From: Xenorhabdus budapestensis
GTDB taxonomy: Bacteria > Pseudomonadota > Gammaproteobacteria > Enterobacterales > Enterobacteriaceae
Assembly: GCF_002632465.1 (NCBI RefSeq)
Contig: NZ_NIBS01000014.1
Span: 46,483-110,482 of the forward strand
Length of the DNA: 64,000 bases
Direction: 5' to 3'
In this document: positions 25,047 to 37,000 of the stretch, one piece after another
Position numbering within the stretch: position 1 is the stretch's first letter
Layout: every line of letters starts with the position of its first letter
Program-made: the position numbers and the translations under genes
The notes under the pieces: model-generated
Database searches by the model: none
Told to the model about the DNA's origin: nothing
What the model saw: the letters and a program-made list of their open reading frames with translations, nothing else

Positions 25047-28000
25047 ATGGTGATTTCAACCAAATTTGAGCGAATCGTTGTACGTTTCCCGGAAAATATC
25101 GCGGTGACACAGGGAAACGAAAGCTTGACCTATCGTACCTTGTCAGAGCGCGTTACCAGACTCAGCCATACGCTGCATCATCAGGCTGAGAGTCAGTACG
25201 TCATAACGTTGATGGAAGAGAGTATTTCTCTGATAACGGCAGCATTAGCCATCATGAAAACTGGCAAAGTGTTTGTTCCATTATCTCCTAAGTTACCGGA
25301 ACAGCGCCTTGCCACATTATTGGCACAATTCCGTGGTGCAACTATTATCACTTGCCGTCAATGGTTGCCCCTGCTGGAGCATTTGTCAGAAGATTATTCG
25401 CTGGTGCTGGCTGATGAAGTACAGGAAAACCATTCAATTCCTTCGTTATTTGTGGGAGAGCCTGCCAGTACACATAACAACAGTGGTATCCATCATAACA
25501 AACCGGCATATGTCTACTTTACATCGGGTTCAACCGGGCAACCTAAAGCCATATTAGGGCGCGAAGACAGCTTATTGCATTTTATCCGCTGGGAAAGCCG
25601 TGAACTGAATCTGACGCCCGCTGACAAAGTCAGCCAATTAATAAACCAGATGTTCGATCCTTTCCTGCGTGATATGTTGTTGCCTTTGCTCAACGGGGCA
25701 ACACTGTGCATTCCTCCTGCCCACGATATTCGTTATTCGCCGCAAGAATTGCTGAATTGGATACGTGAGCAACAGATCAGCATTACCCACCTTATTCCTT
25801 CTTTGTTTCAAGTTCTGCTGGAGTGTCCGCAATCCAGTGATGACCTGCAATCTCTGAGGTATGCCGTTCTGTCGGGTGAAATGCTCAAAGGATCACTGGT
25901 AGAGCTGTTTTACCAGCGTCAGTTGCAACACACCCAATTAATCAACCTGTATGGGACGACAGAAACTACACTGGCGAGAGTCTACTATCGTGTTACAGAG
26001 AAAGATGTTCAACGTGCGCTGATCCCTGTCGGTAAACCCATAGACGATACCACCATTGTCGTCGTTGATGAGCAGGGCGAAACAATTCCGGCGGGCACCG
26101 AAGGGGAAGTATGGATCAGCACTCCCTTTATGAGTGCGGGTTACTTGTCAGCCGAGTCTGAAAATAACTTACGTTTTATCACCCCGGAAAAAGGGGAACT
26201 GGCTGGTCAGCCAGTTTACCGGACAGGTGATCTGGGACGTATTGATGAGCAGGGGGATCTGATCCTGCTTGGCCGTAATGACTTTCAGATCAAAATCAAT
26301 GGACAGCGCCTTGAAACGGCAGAGATAGAGAGTCTGCTTGAACAACATCCTGCGGTACAACAAGCGATTGTACAGGCGTTTGAACAGTCGCATAAACCGT
26401 CACAAAGTGTGCGGCTGGTGGCATTTATCCGTCTGGCACCGGAAATGACAGTAACGGCAGAAGCATTAGATAGCTATCTGGCCCCCAATCTGGCAGCCGC
26501 TATGCGCCCTGCTGACTATCAGTTCTTGTCACTGTTCCCACTGTTATCCAATGGCAAAATTGACCGCAAGGCACTGCAAGCACCAGTTGTCAGCCAGACA
26601 TACCAAAACCGACAGCATATTGTTATCCCACAGGGAGAACGGGAAACAAAGCTGGCAGCTATCTGGCAATCGTTGTTGCATATCAAACAAATCGGGCGTG
26701 ACGATAGTTTTTTTGCACTGGGAGGGGATTCCTTACAGGCAATTCGCATGATTGCACAAGTGCGGGAAAAAATGGGGTTGAGTTTGCGTTTTGGTGAACT
26801 GTTCCAGCACCCCACGCTTGCCCAGTGTGCAGCAATATTGAATGTTGATGAGCGGTCAGAAGGGATAGCAGAGGAGATAACGGTAATCCCGCATACTGCC
26901 AGCTATGAACAGCAGGGTATTTACCTGATCCAACAGACTGCTTCTTCCAGCCCGATCTATAACATGGCCTATGCTGTCCAGTGGCAGGGAGCACTGAATC
27001 ATCAGCGGTTACAACAATCCCTTGACGCTTTGATCGCTCGTTATGATGTACTGAGAACCAGTTTTCTGATGCAAAAAGGGGATATCATTGCGCAGGTAGC
27101 AGAACAGCTTTCTGCCAGCCCGGTTACTGCGAAGGTAATCTGGCAGGATCTGAGCCAGTATGGCTCACAGGCTCAAGCGCAAGCAGAAAACATTATCAGC
27201 CAATTTGCGACCTTGCCATTTGAATTAACTGAGCCGCCATTGCTACGCATGACAGGGCTGACACTCCGGCCACATAGTCATCTGATTGTACTGGTCTTCC
27301 ACCATTTAATTGTGGATGACGAGTCAGTGAAACGACTGTGGGATGAGTTACTGGAAAATTACAGCCTGCTGCAAGCAGGGAAAGCACTTGAGATCCAGCC
27401 CGCTCGTTATGGTCAACGGGAACATGCACGCCTCCAGCATCAGCGGATCAATGGGACTGCGGGCGTAGCAGCCCGTCAATACTGGCAGCGTCAGTTGGCA
27501 GGAACACTACCGCTGATCCAATTACCCTATGACTTTCCGACACCGGCCATACGTAGTTATCAGGGAGGGCGTTTGCCATTCAGCCTGCCCACCGCATTCC
27601 ATGAACAGATTGATACATTAGCCTATCAGTATGGTGTCACTCCTTATCTGATCTTACAGGCCGGATTTATTGCATTTCTGGCACGTTATTCACGTCAGAG
27701 CGACATTCTGTTGGGAACACCCGTTTCCAACCGTCACTACAGTGAGGAGCAACAGCCGGTTGGTCTGTTATTCAACGTATTGGTGATGCGCAATCAGGTT
27801 GATACCAGCCAATCATTCGAACAACTGCTGGCCCAAGTTAAATCCACTTTTATTGATGCCATTGCGCATCAGGATATGCCGTTTAGCCAATTACTACCTC
27901 TACTAAAAGGCAATTTATTACAAAATAATGGGGAAGATAATCATCATCCGGGGATTTCTCCGCTGTTCCAGACTCTGTTTACCTACCAGAATATACCGGT

Positions 28001-31000
28001 TACCGGTAAACGAATGGGGGCTGTACAACTTTCTCCGTTACGCCAGTGGGATATGCAAATCGCCAAGTATGAGCTGACACTGGAGATGTGGCGTGAAGAG
28101 GGGGAATTACAGGGAATATTTGAGTATGCCAGTGATCGTTTTCTGCCAGAGACGATTTCCCGCATGGTGGAAAACTTCTGCCATTTTCTGCCGCACTTGA
28201 TCGAACAACCGCAACAGGCCATCGGGCGGGTTTCTCTGCTCAGTCCTGCACAGCAACAGCAATTGGCTGAGTGGAACCAGACTGAACGCCCATTCAGCGA
28301 TAATATCGGCATTCACCAGCTTATCGAGCGTCAGGTGCAGCGTGTACCAGAAGCCATTGCAGTTGAATTCGGTCAGCAGTCGCTGACTTATGCTGAATTG
28401 GATCAGTGTGCCAACCAACTGGCTTATTTTCTGATCCAACAAGGGGTAGGGCCAGAAGTTTGTGTCGGATTAAGTGTCGAACGCTCATTGGAACTGGTGA
28501 TCTGTTTTCTGGCTATCCTGAAAGCGGGTGGAGTTTATGTACCGATTGATCCTGATTATCCGCTGGATCGCAGTCGTTATGTGATTGAAGATGCCGGCTT
28601 GCATCTGCTGGTGACACAAGATCAATTTATGGCACGTTATCAGGATTGCAACCTTCCTTTGTTCTCCCTTGAGACCCTGATGCCTCAACTGTCAGCATTC
28701 AGTGTTGAAAATCCACGGGTAGATGTCCGGGCAGAAAATACCGCCTATATCATCTATACCTCAGGCTCCAGCGGCAAACCGAAAGGCGTGCCTATCCGAC
28801 ACCGTAGTGTGTGCAATCTGGCAGAAACAGAAGTTGAATTTCTGGCTGTACCACCGAACAGCCGGATCCTCCAGTTCGCCTCTTTCAGTTTTGATACCTC
28901 CATCTGGGAAATCCTGATGGCGTTCTGTACTGGCAGCACATTATTAATGGCTCCCCGTCTCGCAATCATGCCTGGCCCAGATCTGCTGGAACAACTTATT
29001 ACGCGACGTGTTACTCATGTCACATTGCCTGCATCGGCACTAGCCGCACTGCCTGAAGCTGAATTACCTGATTTGCAGGTACTGTTAGTAGCCGGGGAAG
29101 CCTGTGGTGTGGATCTGCTGCATAAATGGGTCAAAAACCGCCGCTTTATTAACTCCTATGGCCCGACAGAAGCAACAGTAGGGACAACCAATGCTGAATT
29201 GACGATGGACGATGACCATATTCACATTGGCCGTCCGATCCCCAACTCTCAGGTCTGGATTTTGGATGAATATGGCGCACCATTACCGATTGGCGTCGCC
29301 GGTGAACTTTGCATTGGCGGTGTTGGAGTCGCTACAGGTTATCTGCACCGACCAGAATTGACTGAACGCAGTTTTATCCCCGATCCGTTCAGCTCCCGGC
29401 CTGATGCCCGCCTTTATCGTACCGGCGATCTGGCTCGTTATCAGGCAGACGGTAATATTGATTATCTGGGACGTATTGACCAACAAATAAAAATCCGGGG
29501 TTATCGTATAGAACTGGGAGAAATTGAAAGCGCTCTGCGTCAGCATCCGGCTATTTCTGATGCGGTGGCGATGGTGCGGGAAGATTACCTGAATGCCAGT
29601 GCTATAGTTGCTTATATACTCACCCAACCTGATACCACGCTTGACCAGTCACAGATCGAGTCACATTTGGGGAGATCTCTGCCGGAATTTATGCGCCCTT
29701 CCTGCTACGTCTTTCTGAACGAATTCCCCCGATTACCGAATAATAAAGTGGACAGAAAACGCTTCTCTACACCGATGCAGCAGGCGAGCGAAGCCATTGT
29801 TGAACCCGCTCAGAATGAAACAGAACGGGCGATTATCCAGGTCTGGCAGACTTTATTGGGGCATCAGGCGATTGGCCGTAATACCTCATTTTTTGCCGCA
29901 GGTGGGCACTCTCTATTAGCAGCCAAAATGGTAGCTATACTTGCCAGCCAGTTCCGGCTGCATTTCAAAGTCAGCGATGTTTTTATCTGCCGAACTCCAA
30001 TGCGGTTGGCTGAGAGAGTAGATTCAACAGCCAGTACGGGTTCATTAAATCTGTCTGTGATCCACGATGCACCATTGAGCTTTGCTCAACAACGGATGTG
30101 GTTCCTTGACCAACTTTATCCTGATAGCTGTCGTTACCACATCACCAGTATCAAAACCTTTGCCAGTATAAAAACGCTTGCCGGCAAGGAGAATGACGGT
30201 AATGTGGCTGAAATTAACGTGGAGGTTGAACGGATACAGAAAAGCGTAAACTTGCTGTTCCGTCGCTATCCGTCGCTCAATCTGCGTCTGCGGATGGAGG
30301 GAACCACGCCCCGGCAATATTACAGTGAGCAGTCACCGGCCTGCCCGCATGAAATTATTGAAGTACAGAATGAACAGGAGTGGCAGCGGCAGTTACAGCA
30401 GCGAGCCGCTGGTATGATGCAGACACCGTTCCAGCTAATTGGACAACCATTGTACCGCCTGTTGCTGGTGACGGATGCACGGCAGGGAAGTGCCCTGATT
30501 GTCTGTCTGCATCATATTTTGGTAGATGAACAGGCACTGGCACAGCTTGATGATGAATTACTGTCGCTATACCAGTCAGAAGCGAATGGTCTTCCAGAAG
30601 AAAATAATCTGTCAGAAGAGAGCATCCAGCAGGCATCTGTTCCTGATTACCTGCAATTTGCAGCATGGGAGCGCAGCCCTGAAGCGCAACAAATTTGGCA
30701 TAGCCAATTAGCGTATTGGCGTCAGGTATATCAGCAATTACCGCCAGTGGTGACATTACCTCAGCAGTATCATGCACCTGTTGAAGAATCGAAAGCCGCT
30801 TACCATCGCCTGCCGCTGTCCATTGAGCAGACCAAAGCGCTGTGCCGGTTGGCACAACAGCAGGATACGACACTGTTTACCCTGTTATTGGCGGCTTTCC
30901 AGATCTTGTTGCAGCGCTACAGCAGTGAAGGTGACACAACGGGAGATATCGTTATTGGCATACCTGTTTCTCTGCGTGACAGGCCAGAACTGCAATCGGT

Positions 31001-34000
31001 TATCGGGCTTCTGCTGAACACCTTAGCGGTACGTCAGAATGTCGATATCAACCGTCCGTTTACTGAATTTCTGTTTGATAGTGCACAGACGCTGAATCAG
31101 GCAATGGCTAACAAAGACGTTCCGTTTGAACAGGTGGTGGATGTTGTTCTGCCAGCAGAGAAACGTTCGCTTGCTCCTCTGTTCCGGATCATGTTTGTGT
31201 TTAATGCGCACCAGCAACAGGCCAATCAACAACTTCGTACTTACGCTATAGACAGTCAGCCAATAGACAATCCAGAAGCCAAATTCGATTTAACCCTGTT
31301 TGTACAGGAAACAGCGGATAACCTGTTATTGTCGGTCGAATATCGTGAGGCGTGCTTTGCACCCGAAATTGTGGCGCAATTGGTGACACATTATGCCCGT
31401 TTGCTGGATAGCCTGTGTCGTGCGCCAGACCAGCCTGTCTATCAGTTGGCAATGTTGTCACCACAGGAACGGCAACAGCAGTTGAGTGATCTCAATGCCA
31501 CAGCACAACCTCTGTTGCACCCGGTGGTGCATCAATGGTTCGAACAACAGGTGTGCAGAACACCACAGGCGATTGCCCTGTGTGAGCAATATGAAACAGG
31601 GTTAGCATTGAGTTATGACCAGCTTAACCAACACGCTAATCGGCTGGCGAGTGATTTACTGGCCCAGGGGATTGGTAAGGGTTCACAGGTAGGGATCTGC
31701 CTGCCACGTTCAGCCATGCTCGTGGTAGCGATTCTGGCGGTACTGAAAACCGGAGCTGCATATGTACCGGTTGATAGTACCTATCCGGCAGAACGTGCCC
31801 GTTTTATGCTGGAAGATGCACAAGTGGCACAGGTGATTACGACTCATGAACAGGCCACTAGATTAGCGTTGCCATCGCATCATATTGTATTGTTGACGCC
31901 GGGGCAATTTACCTTAGAACCAGTTACCTTAGAGCCAGTAACAGACAATCAGGCTGTTATCCCCAATCCTGATATTGCGATTTCACCGGAACAACCTGCT
32001 TATATTCTCTATACCTCTGGCTCTACCGGCAGGCCAAAAGGGGTCATCATTCCACACCGGGGCTTGGGAAACTATCTGCAACATGCCTGTGAACATTATG
32101 GTGATCTGACTAAACGGGGAAATACTTTCCATGCCTCTATTTCCTTTGATGCGACGATTACCAGCCTGTTCCTGCCGTTATTACAGGGGCAAACCCTGTT
32201 TATCCTGCCTGAAGAGGATGATATTCCGGCACTGGTACAGGCATGGCAACAATTGCCGGATCTGGCAATGGCGAAAATCACTCCCGCTCACCTGGAACTC
32301 TTTAGCCAGCAATTATTGCCGGAACACGCAGGCCGGATACCACTGCTGGTGATTGGTGGAGAAAGCCTTTCTGCCAGCGCATTGCGTTTCTGGCGGCAAC
32401 ATGCTCCGCAGGTCAGGATCATCAATGAATACGGCCCGACGGAAGCCACCGTGGGCTGCTGTATTTACGACATACTGGCCGGAGACGTAAAAGGGGATGG
32501 TGCACTGCCGATTGGTCGTCCGATAGCTAATACCCGGCTTTATCTGTTAGATGAGTGTCAGCAACTGGTGCCGTTCGGTTCAGTGGGTGAACTGTACATT
32601 GGTGGGGCTGGAGTGGGTCTGGGCTATTTCAATCGTTCTGATCTGACTGAAAGCCGATTTATCACCGATCCTTTCTTTCCTTTATCACAGGAAAAACTCT
32701 ATCGGACAGGAGACTTGGCGCGTTACCTGCCAGACGGAAATTTACTGTTCCTCGGTCGTAAAGACCAGCAAGTTAAACTGCATGGCTACCGGATTGAACT
32801 GGAAGAGGTCGAAGCTCAGCTTGCAGCTTGTCAGGGCGTTGCTCAGGCGGCAGCGGGTATGCGGGACATTTATGGACGCCAGCATCTGGTGGCCTATTTG
32901 GTGATGAACACACCTGCTGTGGCAGATCTGGAAAATGTGCGGCAGGAACTGAATCAACGACTGCCGGTACATATGTGTCCTACCCAATGGATCTTGCAGG
33001 AAACATTACCACTCACAGCTAACGGCAAAATTGATCGTAAGGTTCTGACACAAATCCCTTTAACTGAGCAACTCCGTCACACTATTCGCCGGATGCCGGT
33101 GACGGCACTGGAAAAACAACTGACAGAAATCTGGCAACAAGTGTTGGATCAGGAAAATCTGGGGATTGATGATGATTTTTTTGTTCTGGGAGGAGATTCC
33201 ATTCTCAGCCTGCAAATAGTGTTCAGAGTACGGGAGATCGGTCTGCGGATCGCGCCGAAAATGCTGTTTGATTATCCTACTATTGCGGGATTAGCCGCTG
33301 TGGTGACACAAGTAAATAATGTTGATGGCAACGCTGAGGACAATAGTCAACCCGTGCAGGGAGAATACGCTTTACTGCCAATTCAACATTGGTTCTTTGC
33401 ACATCATCATGCTAATCCGCACCACTATAACCAGTCTTATCTGTATGCACTGGAGGAGGGAACCGACATACCACTTCTGGCGCGGGCACTGGCTCTGGTG
33501 GTCAATCAACATGATGGCTTGCGCTCTCGTTTCGCATTGGCAAACGGGTATGGGCCGGGGTATGGGCAGATAGGAGAACCTGTTACAGACTGGCAGATAG
33601 AACAATGTCAGATCACAGAAAACCCGGCAAGGGAAGCTCTGGCACAGGCTGTTGCTGAACGTCAGGCACAATTGAATATTGAACATGGTCCGTTATTAAC
33701 CGCAACCCATTTTATTACCACAGAAGGGGATTATCTGCTGCTGGCAGTTCATCATCTGGTGATAGATGGTGTTTCATGGCGCATTATCACGGAGGACTTA
33801 AGTTATTACTATCGGACATTACTGGCAGGGGAAAACCCGCGTCTGATGGCAAAAAGTGCCTCTCTGATTGAGTGGTCATCTCACCTTGCGGATTATGCTC
33901 AATCTGAACAGTCACAGGATGAATATCATTTCTGGCAACAAAAACTGAATCAAACTGTACTTCCGCTGCCCTGTGATCGGGGAGAAAAACCTTTCCCCGG

Positions 34001-37000
34001 CTTAGTTAAAGAGTCGGCTAAATACCGGTTAGCACTGGATCTCACAGCCACCACAAATCTGATTCAGCACACCGGACACGCCTACCGTACCCATGTTGGT
34101 GACTTGTTACTGGCAGCGCTGGCAGCAACACTGCAACGCTGGAGTGGTTCTGAATTACTGCATGTGGATATGGAAGGACACGGACGGGAAAGCCTGCATG
34201 AAAATGTGGATGTCAGCCGGACAGTCGGCTGGTTTACGGCCATTTATCCTCTGTTGCTGTCACTACCTGCATCTTGTCCGCCTGATCAACTGCTCCAGCT
34301 TGTAAAAGAAGCGGTGCGTCAGGTGCCTTATAGCGGAACAGGTTATGGCGCACTGCGCTATTCCCGCTATACCCAGACATCCACCAATAATCAGTTGCCC
34401 GTTATCCCCGCGGCAGATGTCTGCTTCAACTATCTGGGACAATTTACCCGTACCTTCCATCAGACACCATTACAGGGCGCTGAGGATATCGGACTGGCGC
34501 ATCGTCATGCGGCGGATAACTCAAGGTCATATGCGCTGGAAGTGGATTGCTACATTGATGAGGGACAATTGCAGATAGAGTGGGGGTATAACCACCAGTG
34601 TTATCAGCATGAAACCATTGATAAGTTGGCAATGGCGATGAAAGAGCAGATTATCCGGCTGACTGAACATTGTATGGCACAGACTCAGACCACTTATACA
34701 CCATCTGATTTCCCGCTTACCCGTTTGAATGCCGAAACATTGCGCCAGTTGCAGCAACGGTATGGCGTGATGGAAGATATCTACCCGTTGACTTATACCC
34801 AAGAGGGAATGCTGTTCCACTCTATGGCTGGGCAAGGCAGCGGGCTGTATCACGAACAGTTGTGTTTTACTTTATCTGATAAAAAATCTGATGAGAATCA
34901 GTCTTATGGTGTGGATATTACCCGTCTACAGCAAGCATGGCAGCAGACGGTGGCTTACTATCCTATCCTGCGCAGCCGTTTTGAAATGAGCCTTGCCGGT
35001 GAGCCATTGCAAATCGTGATGCCTCAGCAGGAGCTGGATTGGCGGCAACATGATCTACGGCTGCATAATCCGGCTGATGTGGAACAGCATCGCCAAAATT
35101 TGTTGGCGGCAGATCTGGCGGAAGAGTTTATACCGGAACATGGTGCGTTATTCCGTATTACCGTACTGCAACTCCCGGCTGAACAAATACAACTTCTGTT
35201 CAGCCATCATCATGCCATGCTTGATGGCTGGTCAGTCAGACTGTTATTAACAACGGTTGAGTCCTTCTACTATCGTCCGGCTGATATCTTGTCACCTGCT
35301 CCGGCATTTAAATCCTTTATTCGCTGGCAACAGCAGAGCCGTAAAGCATGTCAGGATTATTGGCAGGCGCAATTAGCTGATGTCAATGCAGTAACACCGC
35401 TGCCCGCGGCTCACCCGGTCAGAACAGCCAGTCAGTTGAAACAGCGACATTCATTTAGTCTGTCTACAGAACTTTCCGGTCAGTTGGCAGAAACCGGACG
35501 TCGTCACCGTTTAACCATCAGCACCCTGATTCAGGGGGCATGGGCATTACTGTTACAACGTTACAGCCAGCAGGATGAATGTCTGTTTGGCATGACAGTA
35601 TCCGGCCGTCAGGCAGAATTAGCCGGGATCGATAAAATGGTGGGACTGTTAATCAGTACATTGCCTATTCATATCACCAGTCATATGAATCAACCCGTTG
35701 TCAATTGGCTGAGTGCCATTCAACAGCAGCAGCGGGAACATGAAAAATTCAGTGATATCTCGCTGGCGGATCTGAAATCCACTTGTGGTCTGCCGACATT
35801 TGATACCTTGCTGGTGTTTGAAAATTATCCGCAATCCGGTGCACAGGAAAACCTGTTTCAATTCACACAGGCCACGGAAAGCACGAATTACCCATTGGTA
35901 TTGGTCACGGCGTTCTCTGACAACCTGCATGGCGAGCTGGTCTATGACACGGGTCTGTATGATGCAACTATCGTAGCTCGTCTGGCAGAGCACTTTATCC
36001 GCATTCTGACCCAGTTAATGAATAATATGGCTGGTGTGTTGACAGATATTGCATTACTGGATCAGCAGGAGAAACAGCAATTGCTGACCCAATGGCAGGG
36101 GCCGGTATTGCCGATTTTTGCGGGTAATGTGTATAGCCTGTTTGCCCGTCAGGTGCAACGTTCTTCCCAACAGATTGCCGTGATTGATGGACAGAAGCCA
36201 GTCAGTTATGCGGAATTGGAGCTGCAGGTTGAACAGATCAGCCTCCGCCTGCATCACAGTCAGATTCATGCGGGCGACAGAGTTGCGCTCTATTTGCCAC
36301 GCAGTCTGGATTATATCGCTGCCATGCTGGCAGTCAGCAGAATGGGGGCTTGTTATGTGACAATTGATATCTCTTACCCCCCAGAGCGGGTCACTTATTT
36401 GTTGTCTGACAGCCAAAGCTGTCTGGTGTTGACCCATCAGGCGTTGGCTGCGGCTCTTGTTCCTGAAATTGCTGTACTGGCACTGGATCAGGAACCAGAG
36501 CCTGTTCCGACGTGTTCTTTATCGCAACAATCTTTACCGCCCGTGACTGATGATGAAAATGGACTGGTATATCTGATTTACACCTCCGGCTCTACAGGAA
36601 TGCCGAAAGGCGTCATGATTGAACATCGTAGTCTGATTAACTACTTGACCGATACTTGCTGGCGTTATCAGGTAACTGAGAATACCCAAAGCTTGTTCCA
36701 TTCATCCGTCAGTTTTGATGCCACATTAACCAGCCTTTATCTGCCTCTGTTGCATGGCGGCACCATCACCGTGATACGGGATGATGCGGATATCGCTTCA
36801 ATGGCGGAGATATTACAGCAACCATTACCACAGTCTTCATTACCACAGTCCTCATTAACACAAAAGCAGGGTGGGCATCTGTTGAAAATCACGCCTGCCC
36901 ATCTTGGCATTTTGGGGGAATATCTGGATGCTGCCGCGAAATCCCGTGTCCATTCATTGGTAATCGGGGGAGATGCGCTGAGTTGTGAAACAGTACAGGA

